The notes beneath the pieces were generated by a model that ran no database searches, was not told the DNA's origin, and saw only the letters and a list, made by a program, of their open reading frames with translations. The position numbers and the translations under genes were made by a program. DNA of 64,000 bases from an uncultured Prevotella sp. (lineage in GTDB: Bacteria > Bacteroidota > Bacteroidia > Bacteroidales > Bacteroidaceae), in the NCBI GenBank assembly GCA_937922435.1, contig CAKZVT010000037.1:1-64000 (forward strand), written 5' to 3'. Below, one piece after another: positions 23,348-33,000 of this stretch (positions within the stretch are counted from its first letter, which is position 1; every line of letters begins with the position of its first letter).

Positions 23348-25366
23348 TTACATGTCCGGATAGGGTATGCCCAGCTTCTCGGCACGCTCAAGGTTGCGGC
23401 GTGTTATGGTCTTTTCCTTCTCCGGTTTTTGTTTTGTTATGGCCATTGGCTTTTGCAGGTTGAGGCTGCGCGATGTGGGATTCCACGTCAGCGTCAAGTC
23501 CCATTTGGCCTTGCATTCTATTTTGTCGTGGTAGTAATACGTTGTTTCCGCCTGCTTGTCAAGGGCGTATTCGCCAGTGTCCCAGATTCCGTTCTTGTTG
23601 GAGTCGATGAACATGCGGGCGTAGTAGGTGTCGGGCTTGACGTAGAAGAACTCGGCGCGGCCGTTGTCCGTGCTGGTCTCTTTCACCACGGCATCCGACG
23701 AATTGAGCAGTTGCACGACGACGGTGGTGTCGGCCATGCCCGTAAGGTCGAACAGCACGGTGGCGTACGCGTCTTCCGTCTTCACCTTGAAGCCCTGCTT
23801 CTTGGGCGCGGAAGTCTTGCCGTAGATGTCAGTGAAGGCCATTGTGTCGATTTCGAGGCTGTACTCTATGCCTGGCCTCCACTCCCCGAGCAGTTCGTAT
23901 GTGCGGTGTACGCCCGGCTTGGGGCGCAGCACGAACGGGGAGTTGTACCACAAGGTGTCGTGCTTCGAGTAAAGATGTATGCGTGAAGTGTCGGCCGAGG
24001 CCAGCGGAGTAGGCATCGTAATGGTTATGTTCTGGTCGGGGTCAGGCTCGGAGGCGACGCTGTATTTCGGCTCGAGGGCTTTCGGTTTCATTACCGTTTC
24101 GTATTCCTTGCCGCGCTTTTTCGCCTTTTCCTGCGCTTTCTTCCATTCCTCGTACTCGTCTGCCTGCTGTTTCAAGCGCTTTTCGTAAGGCACTTTCGCG
24201 AGTATGTCCATCGTGTCGGTCTGCAGCTGGAGCACGCCGAGCGTGTCGGTGGCCATGTATTTCACTTCCATGCGCAGCGTGTCCTGGTTTACGAGCATGG
24301 TGTCGCGCAGCCAGTAGGTTACGGTGTCCTGCTTCTCTGTGGCCTCTATGACGAACGCGCCTTGTTCGTTGAAGTTAAGCCCCTTGATTTGCGGCAGCAG
24401 GCTGTCGCCGTAGCTGAAGAACATCGTGAAGTGGTCAGGCTCGGTGCGTTCGGTCTTCACCAGGTAGCGGTTGGTCTGCACTTCGGTGAATGCGCGCAGC
24501 ACGATGTCGTCGGGCAGGAAGTGCGTGTAGGGCACGCGTGCTATCGAGTCGATGTGCAGGGAGTCGCGCCAGACGGTGTCCTGGCGGATGTCTGGCTTGA
24601 ACGACGGCGTTATTATGTCGTGCGAGAAGGCGAGCATCTCGCTCTTCTGGCTGAAGATGTAGTTGTTGTCGGCGTCTTGCAGTGCGTAGATGCGGTAGTC
24701 GCCGGGGGCTATGCCCTTGATTATGAACTTGCCGCGACTGTCGGTTCGCGATACGCGCAGCATCGGTTCTTTGGTGAATACGGTGTCGCTCAGGTTGCTG
24801 TACAGGCCCACGAGTATGCCTTTTATGGGTTCGAGGTTCTGCGCGTTGAGCACATATCCGGCCACTTCCATTGTGTCTATGTGGTCGCCGGTGGAGAACG
24901 TGTAAGTGTAGTTGCCCAAGGGGTTGCCCTCGTTGTTGTCGGTTATGGCGTCGGAGAAGTCCACCGTGTACGTGGTGTTGGGCTTGAGCGAGTCTTTCAG
25001 TTCGACTACTATTTTCCGGCCTGACGCCAGTATTTCGGCCTGTTCGAGCTGCGGGGGCGATATTACCACTTTCTCGGTGGGGTTGTCCACCTTGATGTAT
25101 TCGTCGAAGTGTATGCTTATTTTCTTGCTTTTTACGTTTACGCCCTGGTCTTGCGGCGTTGTGCGCACGATGACGGGCGGTGTCTCGTCGTACCATCCGC
25201 CGTCGGGCTGCCCCATCTTGGCGCACGACACCACGGCCAAGGCCGCCAGCAGGGGCAGCCACAGCATGCCGCGGCCGGGCTTGTTCGGCTTATTTGGCTT
25301 ATTAGCCCAATGGGCCGAATGGGCCAGATGGGCCAGACGGGAGATTATGTTGAGGTCAATCTTCAT
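23348..25366 (-). CDS. Ig-like (Big_5-type) surface lipoprotein with repeat-derived N-terminal extension
   Basis: 672 aa. The lipoprotein signal MLWLPLLAALAVVSC begins only at residue 34. Before it lies RLAHLAHSAHWANKPNKPNK, encoded by an H-type repeat (25271-25343). The first ATG overlaps the end of the upstream gene by 11 bp, which favours coupled translation from it; the Met at 25267 is the alternative. After the lipobox Cys comes a bacterial Ig-like domain (DETPPVIVRTTPQDQG... TYTVDFSDAITDNNEGN), then a carboxypeptidase-regulatory-like segment (VAGYVLNAQNLEPIKGILVGL). It is probably outer-membrane anchored; function unknown. Confidence 0.78.
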   Translation of the reverse strand: MKIDLNIISRLAHLAHSAHWANKPNKPNKPGRGMLWLPLLAALAVVSCAKMGQPDGGWYDETPPVIVRTTPQDQGVNVKSKKISIHFDEYIKVDNPTEKVVISPPQLEQAEILASGRKIVVELKDSLKPNTTYTVDFSDAITDNNEGNPLGNYTYTFSTGDHIDTMEVAGYVLNAQNLEPIKGILVGLYSNLSDTVFTKEPMLRVSRTDSRGKFIIKGIAPGDYRIYALQDADNNYIFSQKSEMLAFSHDIITPSFKPDIRQDTVWRDSLHIDSIARVPYTHFLPDDIVLRAFTEVQTNRYLVKTERTEPDHFTMFFSYGDSLLPQIKGLNFNEQGAFVIEATEKQDTVTYWLRDTMLVNQDTLRMEVKYMATDTLGVLQLQTDTMDILAKVPYEKRLKQQADEYEEWKKAQEKAKKRGKEYETVMKPKALEPKYSVASEPDPDQNITITMPTPLASADTSRIHLYSKHDTLWYNSPFVLRPKPGVHRTYELLGEWRPGIEYSLEIDTMAFTDIYGKTSAPKKQGFKVKTEDAYATVLFDLTGMADTTVVVQLLNSSDAVVKETSTDNGRAEFFYVKPDTYYARMFIDSNKNGIWDTGEYALDKQAETTYYYHDKIECKAKWDLTLTWNPTSRSLNLQKPMAITKQKPEKEKTITRRNLERAEKLGIPYPDM
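25271..25343. repeat. H-type repeat in the lipoprotein N-terminus
   Basis: Tandem TGGCCCAT units followed by AATAAGCC units on the minus strand. A related palindrome with GGCTTAT/ATAAGCC occurs at 45171-45234, and a poorer GGCCCAAT/GCCCATCGGGC stretch at about 26995-27055. Here it is read in frame. Confidence 0.6.
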
Positions 25367-26879
25367 TCTTTGTGGTGTTGAACCTTAGCATCTGTTCTAT
25401 TATGTCGCGGCTGTTGTTGAGGCGCGGCACCTTGTGCTGGCCGCCCAGCTTGCCTTTCGACTTGAGCCAGTCGTTGAACAGGCCCGGGCGCGCCTTGACT
25501 ATTTCGAGGTGCTGCAGGGTGATGTCCTTGTACCGCTTGGCCTCGTAGTCGCTGTTGACTTCCTGGAGCTTCTTGTCGAGTATGGATGCGAACGCGTCAA
25601 TGTCGCCGGGCTCTTTTGCAAATTCGATGAGCCACTGGTGGCGGCACTTGGCCTTGCCGTCCATGAATACGGGCGCGGCGGTGTATTCGCTCACCTCGGC
25701 TCCTGTCTTGCGGCAGGCTTCGGCGAGTCCCTGCTCGGCGTTGTCAACGATGAGTTCTTCGCCGAAGGCGTTGATGAAGCTCTTTGTGCGGCCTGTTATT
25801 ATGAACTTGTAGGGGCTGACTGAGGTGAACTTCACCGTGTCGCCTATGATGTAACGCCACAGTCCGCAGGGCGTGGATATCACCATGGCGTAGTTGACGC
25901 CGGTGCTTACGCCTTCGAGGGGGAGCACCGTGGGGTTGTCCTTGCCGAACTCGTCCATCGGTATGAACTCGTAGAACACGCCGTAGTCGAGCATGAGCAG
26001 CATGGCCGGGTCGGCCGGGTTGCTTTGCAGGCCGAAGAATCCTTCGCTGGCGTTGTACGTCTCCATGTAGTGCATGCGCGGCGAGGTGATGAGCTGTTGG
26101 TACTGCTTGCGGTAGGGCGTGAAGGCCACTCCGCCGTGGAAGAACACCTCGATGTTGGGCCACACCTCTTCAAGGTGCTCCTTGCCCGACAGTTCCATGA
26201 CCCTTGTCAGCACGGAGAGCATCCACGAGGGCACTCCGCTCAGGTTGGTGACGTTCTTGTTGAGCGTCTCGCGGGCTATGCGGTCGCGCTTCACCTCGAA
26301 GTCGTCGAGCAGCGCGGTCTGCTTCTTGGGCACGCGCACGAGGTTTACCAGGGGGTTGATGTTCTCTATGAGGATGGCGCTCAAGTCGCCCACGAGGCTG
26401 CCGGAGACGTTGTAGTTGGGCGAGTGGCTGCCGCCGAGTATGAGCCCCTTGCCGTCGAACATCCGGCTCTCGGGGTTGTTGCCGAGGTACAGGGCCACCG
26501 CGTCGCTGCCGCCCTGGTAGTGGGTGTGCTTCAGCCCTTCGCGGCTTACGGGTATGAACTTGCTCTTGTCGTTGGTCGTGCCCGACGACTTGGCGTACCA
26601 TTTCACCACGCCCGGCCACAGCACGTTGGCCTCGCCGTGGCGCATGCGGTCAATCTTGTCCTTCAGGTCGTCGTAGGTGTTGAGCGGCACGCCGGCCGCG
26701 AAGGCGTCGTATGTGGACGCGCCGCCCGGCATGTAGCGGCGTCCGTATTCGGTGTCTCTTGCGTTCTCGGTAAGGTAGCGCAGCATCCGGGCCTGTATTT
26801 CGGCCGCATGCGTGGCGTATTTCTCGATTTCCTTCAGCCTCGGGGTGAAGAAATTTCTTGCTATTGCTGTGATGCTCAT
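25356..26879 (-). CDS. GH3 auxin-responsive-promoter family protein (acyl-adenylase fold)
   Basis: 507 aa, standard length. Members share the firefly luciferase/acyl-CoA synthetase fold and adenylate a carboxylic acid before conjugation. The ATP-binding loop is visible as KSSGTTNDKSKFIPVS, and the family motif YNASEGFFG occurs near residue 280. Bacterial members are common in Bacteroidetes, and their substrate is unknown; plant-hormone conjugation should not be assumed. It is the first gene of a four-gene operon (lipoprotein, DUF3108, beta-lactamase) and overlaps the lipoprotein gene by 11 bp. Confidence 0.85.
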   Translation of the reverse strand: MSITAIARNFFTPRLKEIEKYATHAAEIQARMLRYLTENARDTEYGRRYMPGGASTYDAFAAGVPLNTYDDLKDKIDRMRHGEANVLWPGVVKWYAKSSGTTNDKSKFIPVSREGLKHTHYQGGSDAVALYLGNNPESRMFDGKGLILGGSHSPNYNVSGSLVGDLSAILIENINPLVNLVRVPKKQTALLDDFEVKRDRIARETLNKNVTNLSGVPSWMLSVLTRVMELSGKEHLEEVWPNIEVFFHGGVAFTPYRKQYQQLITSPRMHYMETYNASEGFFGLQSNPADPAMLLMLDYGVFYEFIPMDEFGKDNPTVLPLEGVSTGVNYAMVISTPCGLWRYIIGDTVKFTSVSPYKFIITGRTKSFINAFGEELIVDNAEQGLAEACRKTGAEVSEYTAAPVFMDGKAKCRHQWLIEFAKEPGDIDAFASILDKKLQEVNSDYEAKRYKDITLQHLEIVKARPGLFNDWLKSKGKLGGQHKVPRLNNSRDIIEQMLRFNTTKNED

Positions 26880-26905
26880 CCTGTTATTATAAGATGTTGA
26901 GTGTG

Positions 26906-26936
26906 CAAAATTAAGCTAAACTTTTTGAATACTGCA
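26906..26936 (-). promoter_or_regulatory. Promoter of the GH3-family operon
   Basis: Minus strand TTG (26936-26934), 20-bp spacer, TAATTTTG (26913-26906), about 27 bp before the ATG. Confidence 0.6.
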
Positions 26937-27086
26937 ACTTTTTGCCGTTTTTTTATTGAATGGGAGGATAGCCCGATGAGCCTCACGGGAATATGCGTCA
27001 TGGCGTGTCGGCCCAATCCTGCCCATCGGGCGCATCGTCCTGTGATGCCCATTGGGGCAATGCTGCCAGCCGCTTGTTTTGCAATC

Positions 27087-27170
27087 TGCCGCCTTTCACT
27101 CTTCAAAAGGCCGTCTTTCATACGCTAAAAGGCCGCCTTTCAGCGTGTGAAAGACGGCCTTTTGTAAGGC
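27087..27170. repeat. Family A array A6: 22-bp periodic palindromic repeat
   Basis: Cores start at 27087, 27109 (GGCCGTC), 27131 (GGCCGCC) and 27153 (GACGGCC). It is downstream of the HU gene. A further small hairpin (GCGGCT / AGCCGC, about 27188-27207) lies between array and HU stop. Poor H-type sequence fills 26960-27060. Confidence 0.8.
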
Positions 27171-27226
27171 TTTGAGCCTCAATATGTTGCGGCTGCGATG
27201 CCAGCCGCGCCTTTTCCGGCGTATTT

Positions 27227-27499
27227 TTAGTTGAGCGCGGCGTTGAGCTCAGCGCCTGCCTTGAACTTGGCAACCTTCTTTGCAGCTATCTGGATTTTCT
27301 GCTTGTTTGCCGGATTGATGCCTTCGCGGGCGGGGCGCTCGTTCACGCTGAACGTGCCGAAGCCTACCAACGATACCTTGTCACCTGCTACGAGAGCGTC
27401 CTTAACGGCAGCTACAGTAGCGTCGAGAGCCTTCTTCGAGTCAGCCTTTGACAGTCCTGAACCTGCAGCTATTTTTTCAATAAGTTCTGTTTTGTTCAT
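27227..27499 (-). CDS. HU-family DNA-binding protein
   Basis: 90 aa, canonical HU length. The N-terminal helical dimerisation part (MNKTELIEKIAAGSGLSKAD) and the DNA-binding arm (VNERPAREGINPANKQKI) are intact, including the Asn-Pro that intercalates into DNA. It compacts the nucleoid and bends DNA. A strong consensus promoter lies 57 bp upstream. It is monocistronic. Confidence 0.95.
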   Translation of the reverse strand: MNKTELIEKIAAGSGLSKADSKKALDATVAAVKDALVAGDKVSLVGFGTFSVNERPAREGINPANKQKIQIAAKKVAKFKAGAELNAALN

Positions 27500-27555
27500 G
27501 ATTTAACGGATTAAAAATATTAATTGTAAGTACTGTGTTTCAGCATATTTCCTCG

Positions 27556-27586
27556 CAAATATAGTCCATTCATTTCATTTGCCAAA
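27556..27586 (-). promoter_or_regulatory. Promoter of the HU gene
   Basis: Minus strand TTTG (27586-27583), 19-bp spacer, TATATTTG (27563-27556). Confidence 0.65.
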
Positions 27587-27668
27587 CAAAAAATAAAAAA
27601 AAGTGAGGAATTTAATGAAAAAAAGTTGGTAAAAGCGTGGTTTTATGCCGTTTGACGGATATTTTTCG

Positions 27669-27676
27669 TACTTTTG
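27669..27676 (+). promoter_or_regulatory. -7 box upstream of the rhomboid gene
   Basis: TACTTTTG matches TAnnTTTG, 35 bp before the ATG. The -33 element is not clear. Confidence 0.4.
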
Positions 27677-27711
27677 CCTGCGTTTGTGAGACAATGTAAA
27701 TTTGTACGAGT

Positions 27712-28632
27712 ATGTTCAAAATTCCTACGATAACGAAGAATTTGCTGATAATCAACGCCTTGATGTTCCTGGCGCTGATTGTGTTCGAGGGACGCGGAAT
27801 AGACCTCAACAACGTGTTGGGGCTGCACTTCTTCCTCGCCTCCGACTTCCACCTCTACCAGCTGCTGACGTACATGTTCATGCACGGCGGCTTCACGCAC
27901 ATACTGTTCAACATGTTCACCCTGTGGATGTTCGGCGGCATAGTGGAGCAGGTGTGGGGGCCAAAGAAGTTCCTCTTCTACTACATCGCCTGCGGCGTGG
28001 GCGCCGGAGTAATCCAGATGGTGGCGCAGCTGTTCGACTTCTATTCGCTGATGAACAGCGCGATAGCCGGATTCGGCATCGACCAGCTGCTCGAGGCGGC
28101 GCACCGCTTCAGGTACGAGCTTAACGCATGGACAACGGTAGGCGCTTCGGGCGCCATCTACGGCCTGCTGCTGGCCTTCGGCATGCTGTTCCCGGAGCAG
28201 CGGCTGTTCATCTTCCCCTTGCCGGTGCCAATCAAGGCAAAGTGGATGGTGTGCATCTGGATTGTCGTGGAGCTGCTCTCCGCCCTTGGCACGCAGGGCA
28301 GCCAGGTGGCCCATTTCGCCCATCTTGGCGGCATGCTCTTCGGCTATATAATGATAAGGTACTGGCGCAACCACCCCGGCAACGGCGGCTACGGACGCTC
28401 GCGCGGACAGCAGTTCTTCGACCGTATGAAGGACAACTGGGAGCGGCGCACGCACAAGAAGGGCGACCGCTGGGAGACCAACGACACCCGGCGCGAGTCT
28501 GACTGGGACTACAACGCGCGGCGCAAGGCCGAGCAGGACGAAATCGACCGCATCCTCGACAAGGTGCGCCGCAGCGGATACGACAGCCTGACCGAGGAGG
28601 AGAAGCGCAAGCTCTTCGACGGTGGGAAATAG
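27712..28632 (+). CDS. Rhomboid-family intramembrane serine protease
   Basis: 306 aa with about six membrane helices. The catalytic serine sits in VGASGAIYGL (GxSG motif, about residue 144) and the partner His in VAHFAHLGGMLFGY (about residue 203). Helix 2 has the usual HGGFTHILFNMFTLWMFG. A charged cytoplasmic tail of about 90 residues follows, rich in Arg/Lys/Glu, with a helical segment similar to tails of other Bacteroidetes rhomboids. It cleaves membrane proteins within the bilayer; substrate unknown. It heads a probable two-gene unit with the EEP gene. Confidence 0.9.
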   Translation: MFKIPTITKNLLIINALMFLALIVFEGRGIDLNNVLGLHFFLASDFHLYQLLTYMFMHGGFTHILFNMFTLWMFGGIVEQVWGPKKFLFYYIACGVGAGVIQMVAQLFDFYSLMNSAIAGFGIDQLLEAAHRFRYELNAWTTVGASGAIYGLLLAFGMLFPEQRLFIFPLPVPIKAKWMVCIWIVVELLSALGTQGSQVAHFAHLGGMLFGYIMIRYWRNHPGNGGYGRSRGQQFFDRMKDNWERRTHKKGDRWETNDTRRESDWDYNARRKAEQDEIDRILDKVRRSGYDSLTEEEKRKLFDGGK

Positions 28633-28654
28633 TGAAGATACAGGCGTGCAGGTG

Positions 28655-28741
28655 ACAAGTTGTAAGCAGACTGGCGGCTGGCAAGCGCGGCTACAAGGTG
28701 TTTTTATTTGTCTGCGCGCCACCCGTCTGCTTGGAACTTGT
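28655..28741. repeat. G-type imperfect inverted repeat before the EEP gene
   Basis: Arms CAAGTTGTAAGCAGACTGGCGG (28655-28676) and its imperfect complement (28720-28741). It starts about 23 bp after the rhomboid stop and ends about 25 bp before the next ATG. Confidence 0.5.
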
Positions 28742-28766
28742 CGTTTGTCATTTGCCGACTGAAACG

Positions 28767-29855
28767 ATGATACGCAAAATAAGGGACATAACTTTGCAGC
28801 TCCTGGCCGGAGCCAATGTGGCAACGGTGGCCGGCATGCTGCTCGTAGGCTATTCGGACCGCATCAACCCCGTTGAGCACTCGTTCTGGGCGAACGCGGG
28901 GCTGGCCTTTCCCGTGTTTCTCGCGGTCAATCTCGGCTTTCTCGTCTTCTTCCTTTTTGTAAGGAAAAAGTACGCCCTCGTGTCGTTCCTGGGGCTGCTG
29001 GCGTGCTATCAGCCCATACGTAACTACTGTCCGCTCAACGTGCCGCGCGACGTTCCGCCCGGCGCGTTGAAAGTGTTGTCGTACAATGTGCACAACTTCG
29101 CGGCCGACAATGCTCCCGAAGACACGCCCAACCCCATACTCGACTATGTCATAAACAGCGACGCCGACATAGTGTGCCTGCAAGAGGCCACGCTCAACAA
29201 GGCCATACTTGAAGCCGTCAAGGGCGTGTACGACCATTGCGACTCCGTGTTCCATCCCAGCCGGGGAGACTGCCTCGTGCTGATGAGCAAGTACCCCATC
29301 GTGGCTAAAGACCGCATAGAGTACAAGTCGAAGGGCAACCTCAGCGCGGCGTTCAAGGTCAAAATAGGCCGGGATACGGTCACCGTGGTCAACAACCACT
29401 TCGAGACCACCGGCCTGTCAAAGGCCGACCGCGCCGGATTCAAGCAGATGATGAAGGGCAATTCGGGCAAGGACACTATCAAGGCGGAGTCGCGCCGCCT
29501 TGCGATTAAGCTCGGAGAGTCGGTGCGCATACGGGCTCCGCAGGTTGACGCCGTGGCCGGTTATGTCAAGGATTGCCGCGGCCCGGTAATACTTTGCGGC
29601 GACTTCAACGACAGCCCCATATCCTATGCCCGCCACACGCTTGCCGACGTGCTTGTAGACTGCTACGTGGCTACGGGCAACGGGCCGGGAATATCGTATC
29701 ACCACAACGCGTTCTTCGTGCGCATAGACAACATAATGTGCTCACGCCACTGGCGTCCGTACCGGTGCAAGGTGGACAGAAGCATCGGCTATTCAGACCA
29801 TTACCCCATTTATTGTTGGCTGAAAAGGCGCGGAGAAAGTGAAAAAGACGCGTAA
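28767..29855 (+). CDS. Endonuclease/exonuclease/phosphatase family membrane protein
   Basis: 362 aa from MIRKIRDITL; the longer open frame to 28698 reads through repeat DNA. Three N-terminal membrane helices (to about residue 85) are followed by an EEP domain. Its motifs are visible: LSYNVHNF, CLQEATLNK (metal-binding Glu), NNHFETTG, CGDFNDSP and a final YSDHYPIY with the catalytic Asp-His. It should be a metal-dependent phosphodiesterase or phosphatase. The domain follows the helices, and its side of the membrane was not determined. Substrate unknown. Confidence 0.87.
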   Translation: MIRKIRDITLQLLAGANVATVAGMLLVGYSDRINPVEHSFWANAGLAFPVFLAVNLGFLVFFLFVRKKYALVSFLGLLACYQPIRNYCPLNVPRDVPPGALKVLSYNVHNFAADNAPEDTPNPILDYVINSDADIVCLQEATLNKAILEAVKGVYDHCDSVFHPSRGDCLVLMSKYPIVAKDRIEYKSKGNLSAAFKVKIGRDTVTVVNNHFETTGLSKADRAGFKQMMKGNSGKDTIKAESRRLAIKLGESVRIRAPQVDAVAGYVKDCRGPVILCGDFNDSPISYARHTLADVLVDCYVATGNGPGISYHHNAFFVRIDNIMCSRHWRPYRCKVDRSIGYSDHYPIYCWLKRRGESEKDA

Positions 29856-29902
29856 AATGAATAATAAAAGGCTTTTAATTTTTTAAAGTTTGAATTTTTA
29901 TA

Positions 29903-29910
29903 TATCTTTG
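29903..29910 (+). promoter_or_regulatory. -7 box upstream of secDF
   Basis: TATCTTTG, a full match to TAnnTTTG, about 50 bp before the secDF ATG. Confidence 0.45.
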
Positions 29911-29960
29911 CACGCTATAATGTAAAAGGTGAAAAAACATCAAAATAAATAACAACAAAA

Positions 29961-32960
29961 ATGCAAAACAAAGGAATTGTAATCGTATTGTCAGTTCTTC
30001 TGACCCTTGCAAGCATTTTTTATCTATCGTTCTCCGTGGCTACAAGCTACTACGACAGCCAGGCGGCGAAGATAAAAGACCCTGTGGCTCAGCAGGATTA
30101 CAAGGACTCCGTGAAGTACCTCGGCATCTATTCTTACAAGAAGTGCCTTGAGACACAAATCGGACTCGGCCTTGACCTTAAGGGCGGAATGAACGTGGTG
30201 CTCGAGATTTCCGTGCCCGACGTGGTTGACATGCTTGCCGACCACAAGACGGACGCCGTCTACCGCAAGTCGATGGAGCAGGCCAAGAAGGAAGAAGAGA
30301 CCAGCCAGAGAGACTTCATCTCGCTCTTCATCAAGTATTACAGGCAGAATGCTCCCGGCCACAGGCTGGCCGAAATCTTCGCCACACAGCAGCTTAAAGG
30401 CAAGGTGAGCACGCAAAGCACCGACGCAGAGGTGGAGAAAGCCCTGCGTGCCGAAGTGCAGGCGGCCATCGACAACTCGTACATCGTCGTGCGCAACCGT
30501 ATCGACAAGTTCGGCGTCGTGCAGCCTAACATACAGAAACTCGAAGGACAGGAAGGCCGAATAATGGTCGAAATGCCTGGCATCAAGGAGCCGGAGCGCA
30601 TCCGCAAGCTCCTCCAGGGAAGTGCGAACCTTGAGTTCTGGGAGACTTTCAACAGCGAGGAAATCACTCCTTACCTTGTACAGCTCGACCAGATGGAGGC
30701 CAACGCCGGCGAAGAGGCTGACACTACAGCCGTTAAGGACACCGCTGCCGTTGCAGAAAATGCGGCAAAAGACACTGCCGCAAAGCCCAAGTTCCAGTTG
30801 AAGAAGGGCGATGGCACTACCGCGGAGGCGTCAGCTTCAAAGACAGACGCACAGGCCGAACAGGCGTACAAGCAGCATCCGTTGCTCTCGCGTTTGCAGA
30901 CTACAGGCCAGGGCGCACTCAGCCTTGTGGGCTACGCTCATGTCCGTGATACCGCTGCGGTAAACAAAATCATCTATTCGGAAACCGCAAAGCGCATGCT
31001 TCCTTCCGACGTGAAGCTGCTTTGGAGTGCAAAGCCGGCCGACGGACTGTCAGCCAAGAACATATTTGAGCTTCATGCCCTGAAGGTTACACAGAGCAAC
31101 GGACGCGCTCCGCTTGAGGGCGACGTGATAACCGACGCCCGTGACGACTTCAACCAGATGGGACGTCCCGTTGTAAGCATGTCTATGAACTCTGACGGCG
31201 CACGCCGCTGGGCTTCGCTTACCAAGGCAAACGTCGGCCGTGCAATAGCAATCGTGCTCGACGGAGCCGTTTACAGCGCACCGCGAGTTAACGGGGAAAT
31301 CAGCGGAGGAAACTCTGAAATCAGCGGAAACTTCACCATTGAGGATACAAAAGACCTTGCCAACACCCTCAAGTCAGGACGTATGCCTGCTCCGGCACGC
31401 ATCGTTCAGGAGGACGTTGTCGGCCCGACACTCGGTGCACAGTCAATCCAGCAGGGCTTGATTTCGTTCATCATCGCCTTCATCATCCTCATGGTGTACA
31501 TGGTTGTGCTGTACAACTTCATCCCGGGTATGCTGGCCAACATGGCCCTTCTGTTCAACCTGTTCTTCACGTTGGGAATAATGAGCTCGTTCCAGACCGC
31601 CCTTACCATGCCGGGTATTGCCGGTTTGCTGTTGTCATTGGGTATGGCGGTCGACGCGAACGTGCTCATCTACGAGCGTGCCAAGGAGGAACTTGCCAAG
31701 GGACTCAATGTGAAGAAGGCAATTGACGCCGGTTATAACAACGCGTTCTCGGCCATCTTCGACTCCAACTTGACGTCAATCATCACTGGTGTAATCCTTG
31801 CCGTGTTCGGCAGCGGCCCCATCCGAGGCTTCGCCGTTACGCTCATCATCGGTCTGTGCTGCTCGTTCTTCACGGCAGTGTACATGACACGTCTTGTATA
31901 TGACCGCCAGATGAAGCGCGACAAGTGGCAGGGTCTTACCTTCACTACGGGCTTCTCGCGCAGGTTGCCGCAGAACACCAACTTCAACTTCATGGGCAGC
32001 TCTAAGCGTTCGCTCACCGTTTGGGGCATACTTACACTGGTATTCGTGCTCAGCTTCCTGTTCAAGGGCTTCAGCAAGAGCATCGACTTCACTGGCGGAC
32101 GTAACTACGTGCTTCAGTTCGAGAAGCCAGTACAGCCCGAGCAGGTGCGTGAGGCTCTTGAAGGAGCGTTCGGCGAGTCAAACTTCACAGCCATTTCGCT
32201 TGGTGTGGACGGAAGGAACATCCGTATAACGACCAACTACAAAATCGAGTCAAACGACCAGAACGTCGACGCCGAGGTTGAGAGCATACTCTTCAACTCG
32301 CTCACCAAGGCCGGCCTTGTCACCCAGACGGACATCTCGAAGTTCCGCAATCCCGACATTCGCGAGGGCGGTTCAATCATAAGCAGTGCCAAGGTAGGTC
32401 CGTCAGTGGCTAAGGACATCACGCAGGGTGCCATCATCAGCGTGCTCTTGGCGATTGTGGCAATCTTCCTTTACATACTGTTGCGCTTCCGCAACGTGGC
32501 CTTCTCGCTCGGTTCTACCATCGCGTTGGCGTTCGACACGCTGTTCGTGCTCGGTATCTACTCGCTGCTTTGGGGTCTCGTTCCTATGTCGCTCGAGGTC
32601 GACCAGACGTTCATCGGAGCAATCCTTACCGTCATCGGTTACTCAATCAACGACAAGGTGGTCGTATTCGACCGTATCCGCGAGAACATGGGGCTGTACG
32701 CAAAGCGCGACCGCTGGACTCTGTTCAACGACTCTTTGAACCAGACGCTCGCTCGTACAATCAACACTGGTACGGCAACGCTGCTCGTCCTCATCATCTG
32801 CTTCTTCTTCGCAGGCGAGAGCATCCGCAGCTTCTCGTTGACGATGATACTCGGTATCGTGTTCGGTACGTTCTCGTCAATCTTCATCGCTGCGCCTGTG
32901 GCTTACCTCACTCTTGGCCGCAAGGAGAAGAGCAAGGGTCGTGCGGAAGCTGCGAAGTAA
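29961..32960 (+). CDS. secDF: Protein translocase subunit SecDF (fused)
   Basis: 999 aa, SecD and SecF in one chain as usual in Bacteroidetes. It uses the proton gradient to pull exported proteins through SecYEG. SecD part: an N-terminal helix, a periplasmic domain with GLDLKGGMNVVLEI (residue 70 region), an Ala/Lys-rich low-complexity stretch near residues 245-295, then five helices including GMAVDANVLIYERAKEE. SecF part, from about residue 670: SIDFTGGRNYVLQFE and TVIGYSINDKVVVFDRIREN. Codons are more biased than in neighbours, which suggests high expression. Monocistronic with a hairpin terminator. Confidence 0.96.
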   Translation: MQNKGIVIVLSVLLTLASIFYLSFSVATSYYDSQAAKIKDPVAQQDYKDSVKYLGIYSYKKCLETQIGLGLDLKGGMNVVLEISVPDVVDMLADHKTDAVYRKSMEQAKKEEETSQRDFISLFIKYYRQNAPGHRLAEIFATQQLKGKVSTQSTDAEVEKALRAEVQAAIDNSYIVVRNRIDKFGVVQPNIQKLEGQEGRIMVEMPGIKEPERIRKLLQGSANLEFWETFNSEEITPYLVQLDQMEANAGEEADTTAVKDTAAVAENAAKDTAAKPKFQLKKGDGTTAEASASKTDAQAEQAYKQHPLLSRLQTTGQGALSLVGYAHVRDTAAVNKIIYSETAKRMLPSDVKLLWSAKPADGLSAKNIFELHALKVTQSNGRAPLEGDVITDARDDFNQMGRPVVSMSMNSDGARRWASLTKANVGRAIAIVLDGAVYSAPRVNGEISGGNSEISGNFTIEDTKDLANTLKSGRMPAPARIVQEDVVGPTLGAQSIQQGLISFIIAFIILMVYMVVLYNFIPGMLANMALLFNLFFTLGIMSSFQTALTMPGIAGLLLSLGMAVDANVLIYERAKEELAKGLNVKKAIDAGYNNAFSAIFDSNLTSIITGVILAVFGSGPIRGFAVTLIIGLCCSFFTAVYMTRLVYDRQMKRDKWQGLTFTTGFSRRLPQNTNFNFMGSSKRSLTVWGILTLVFVLSFLFKGFSKSIDFTGGRNYVLQFEKPVQPEQVREALEGAFGESNFTAISLGVDGRNIRITTNYKIESNDQNVDAEVESILFNSLTKAGLVTQTDISKFRNPDIREGGSIISSAKVGPSVAKDITQGAIISVLLAIVAIFLYILLRFRNVAFSLGSTIALAFDTLFVLGIYSLLWGLVPMSLEVDQTFIGAILTVIGYSINDKVVVFDRIRENMGLYAKRDRWTLFNDSLNQTLARTINTGTATLLVLIICFFFAGESIRSFSLTMILGIVFGTFSSIFIAAPVAYLTLGRKEKSKGRAEAAK

Positions 32961-33000
32961 TGCTGCCGCAACGGCGGAAACATATTCCATAACATTCATC

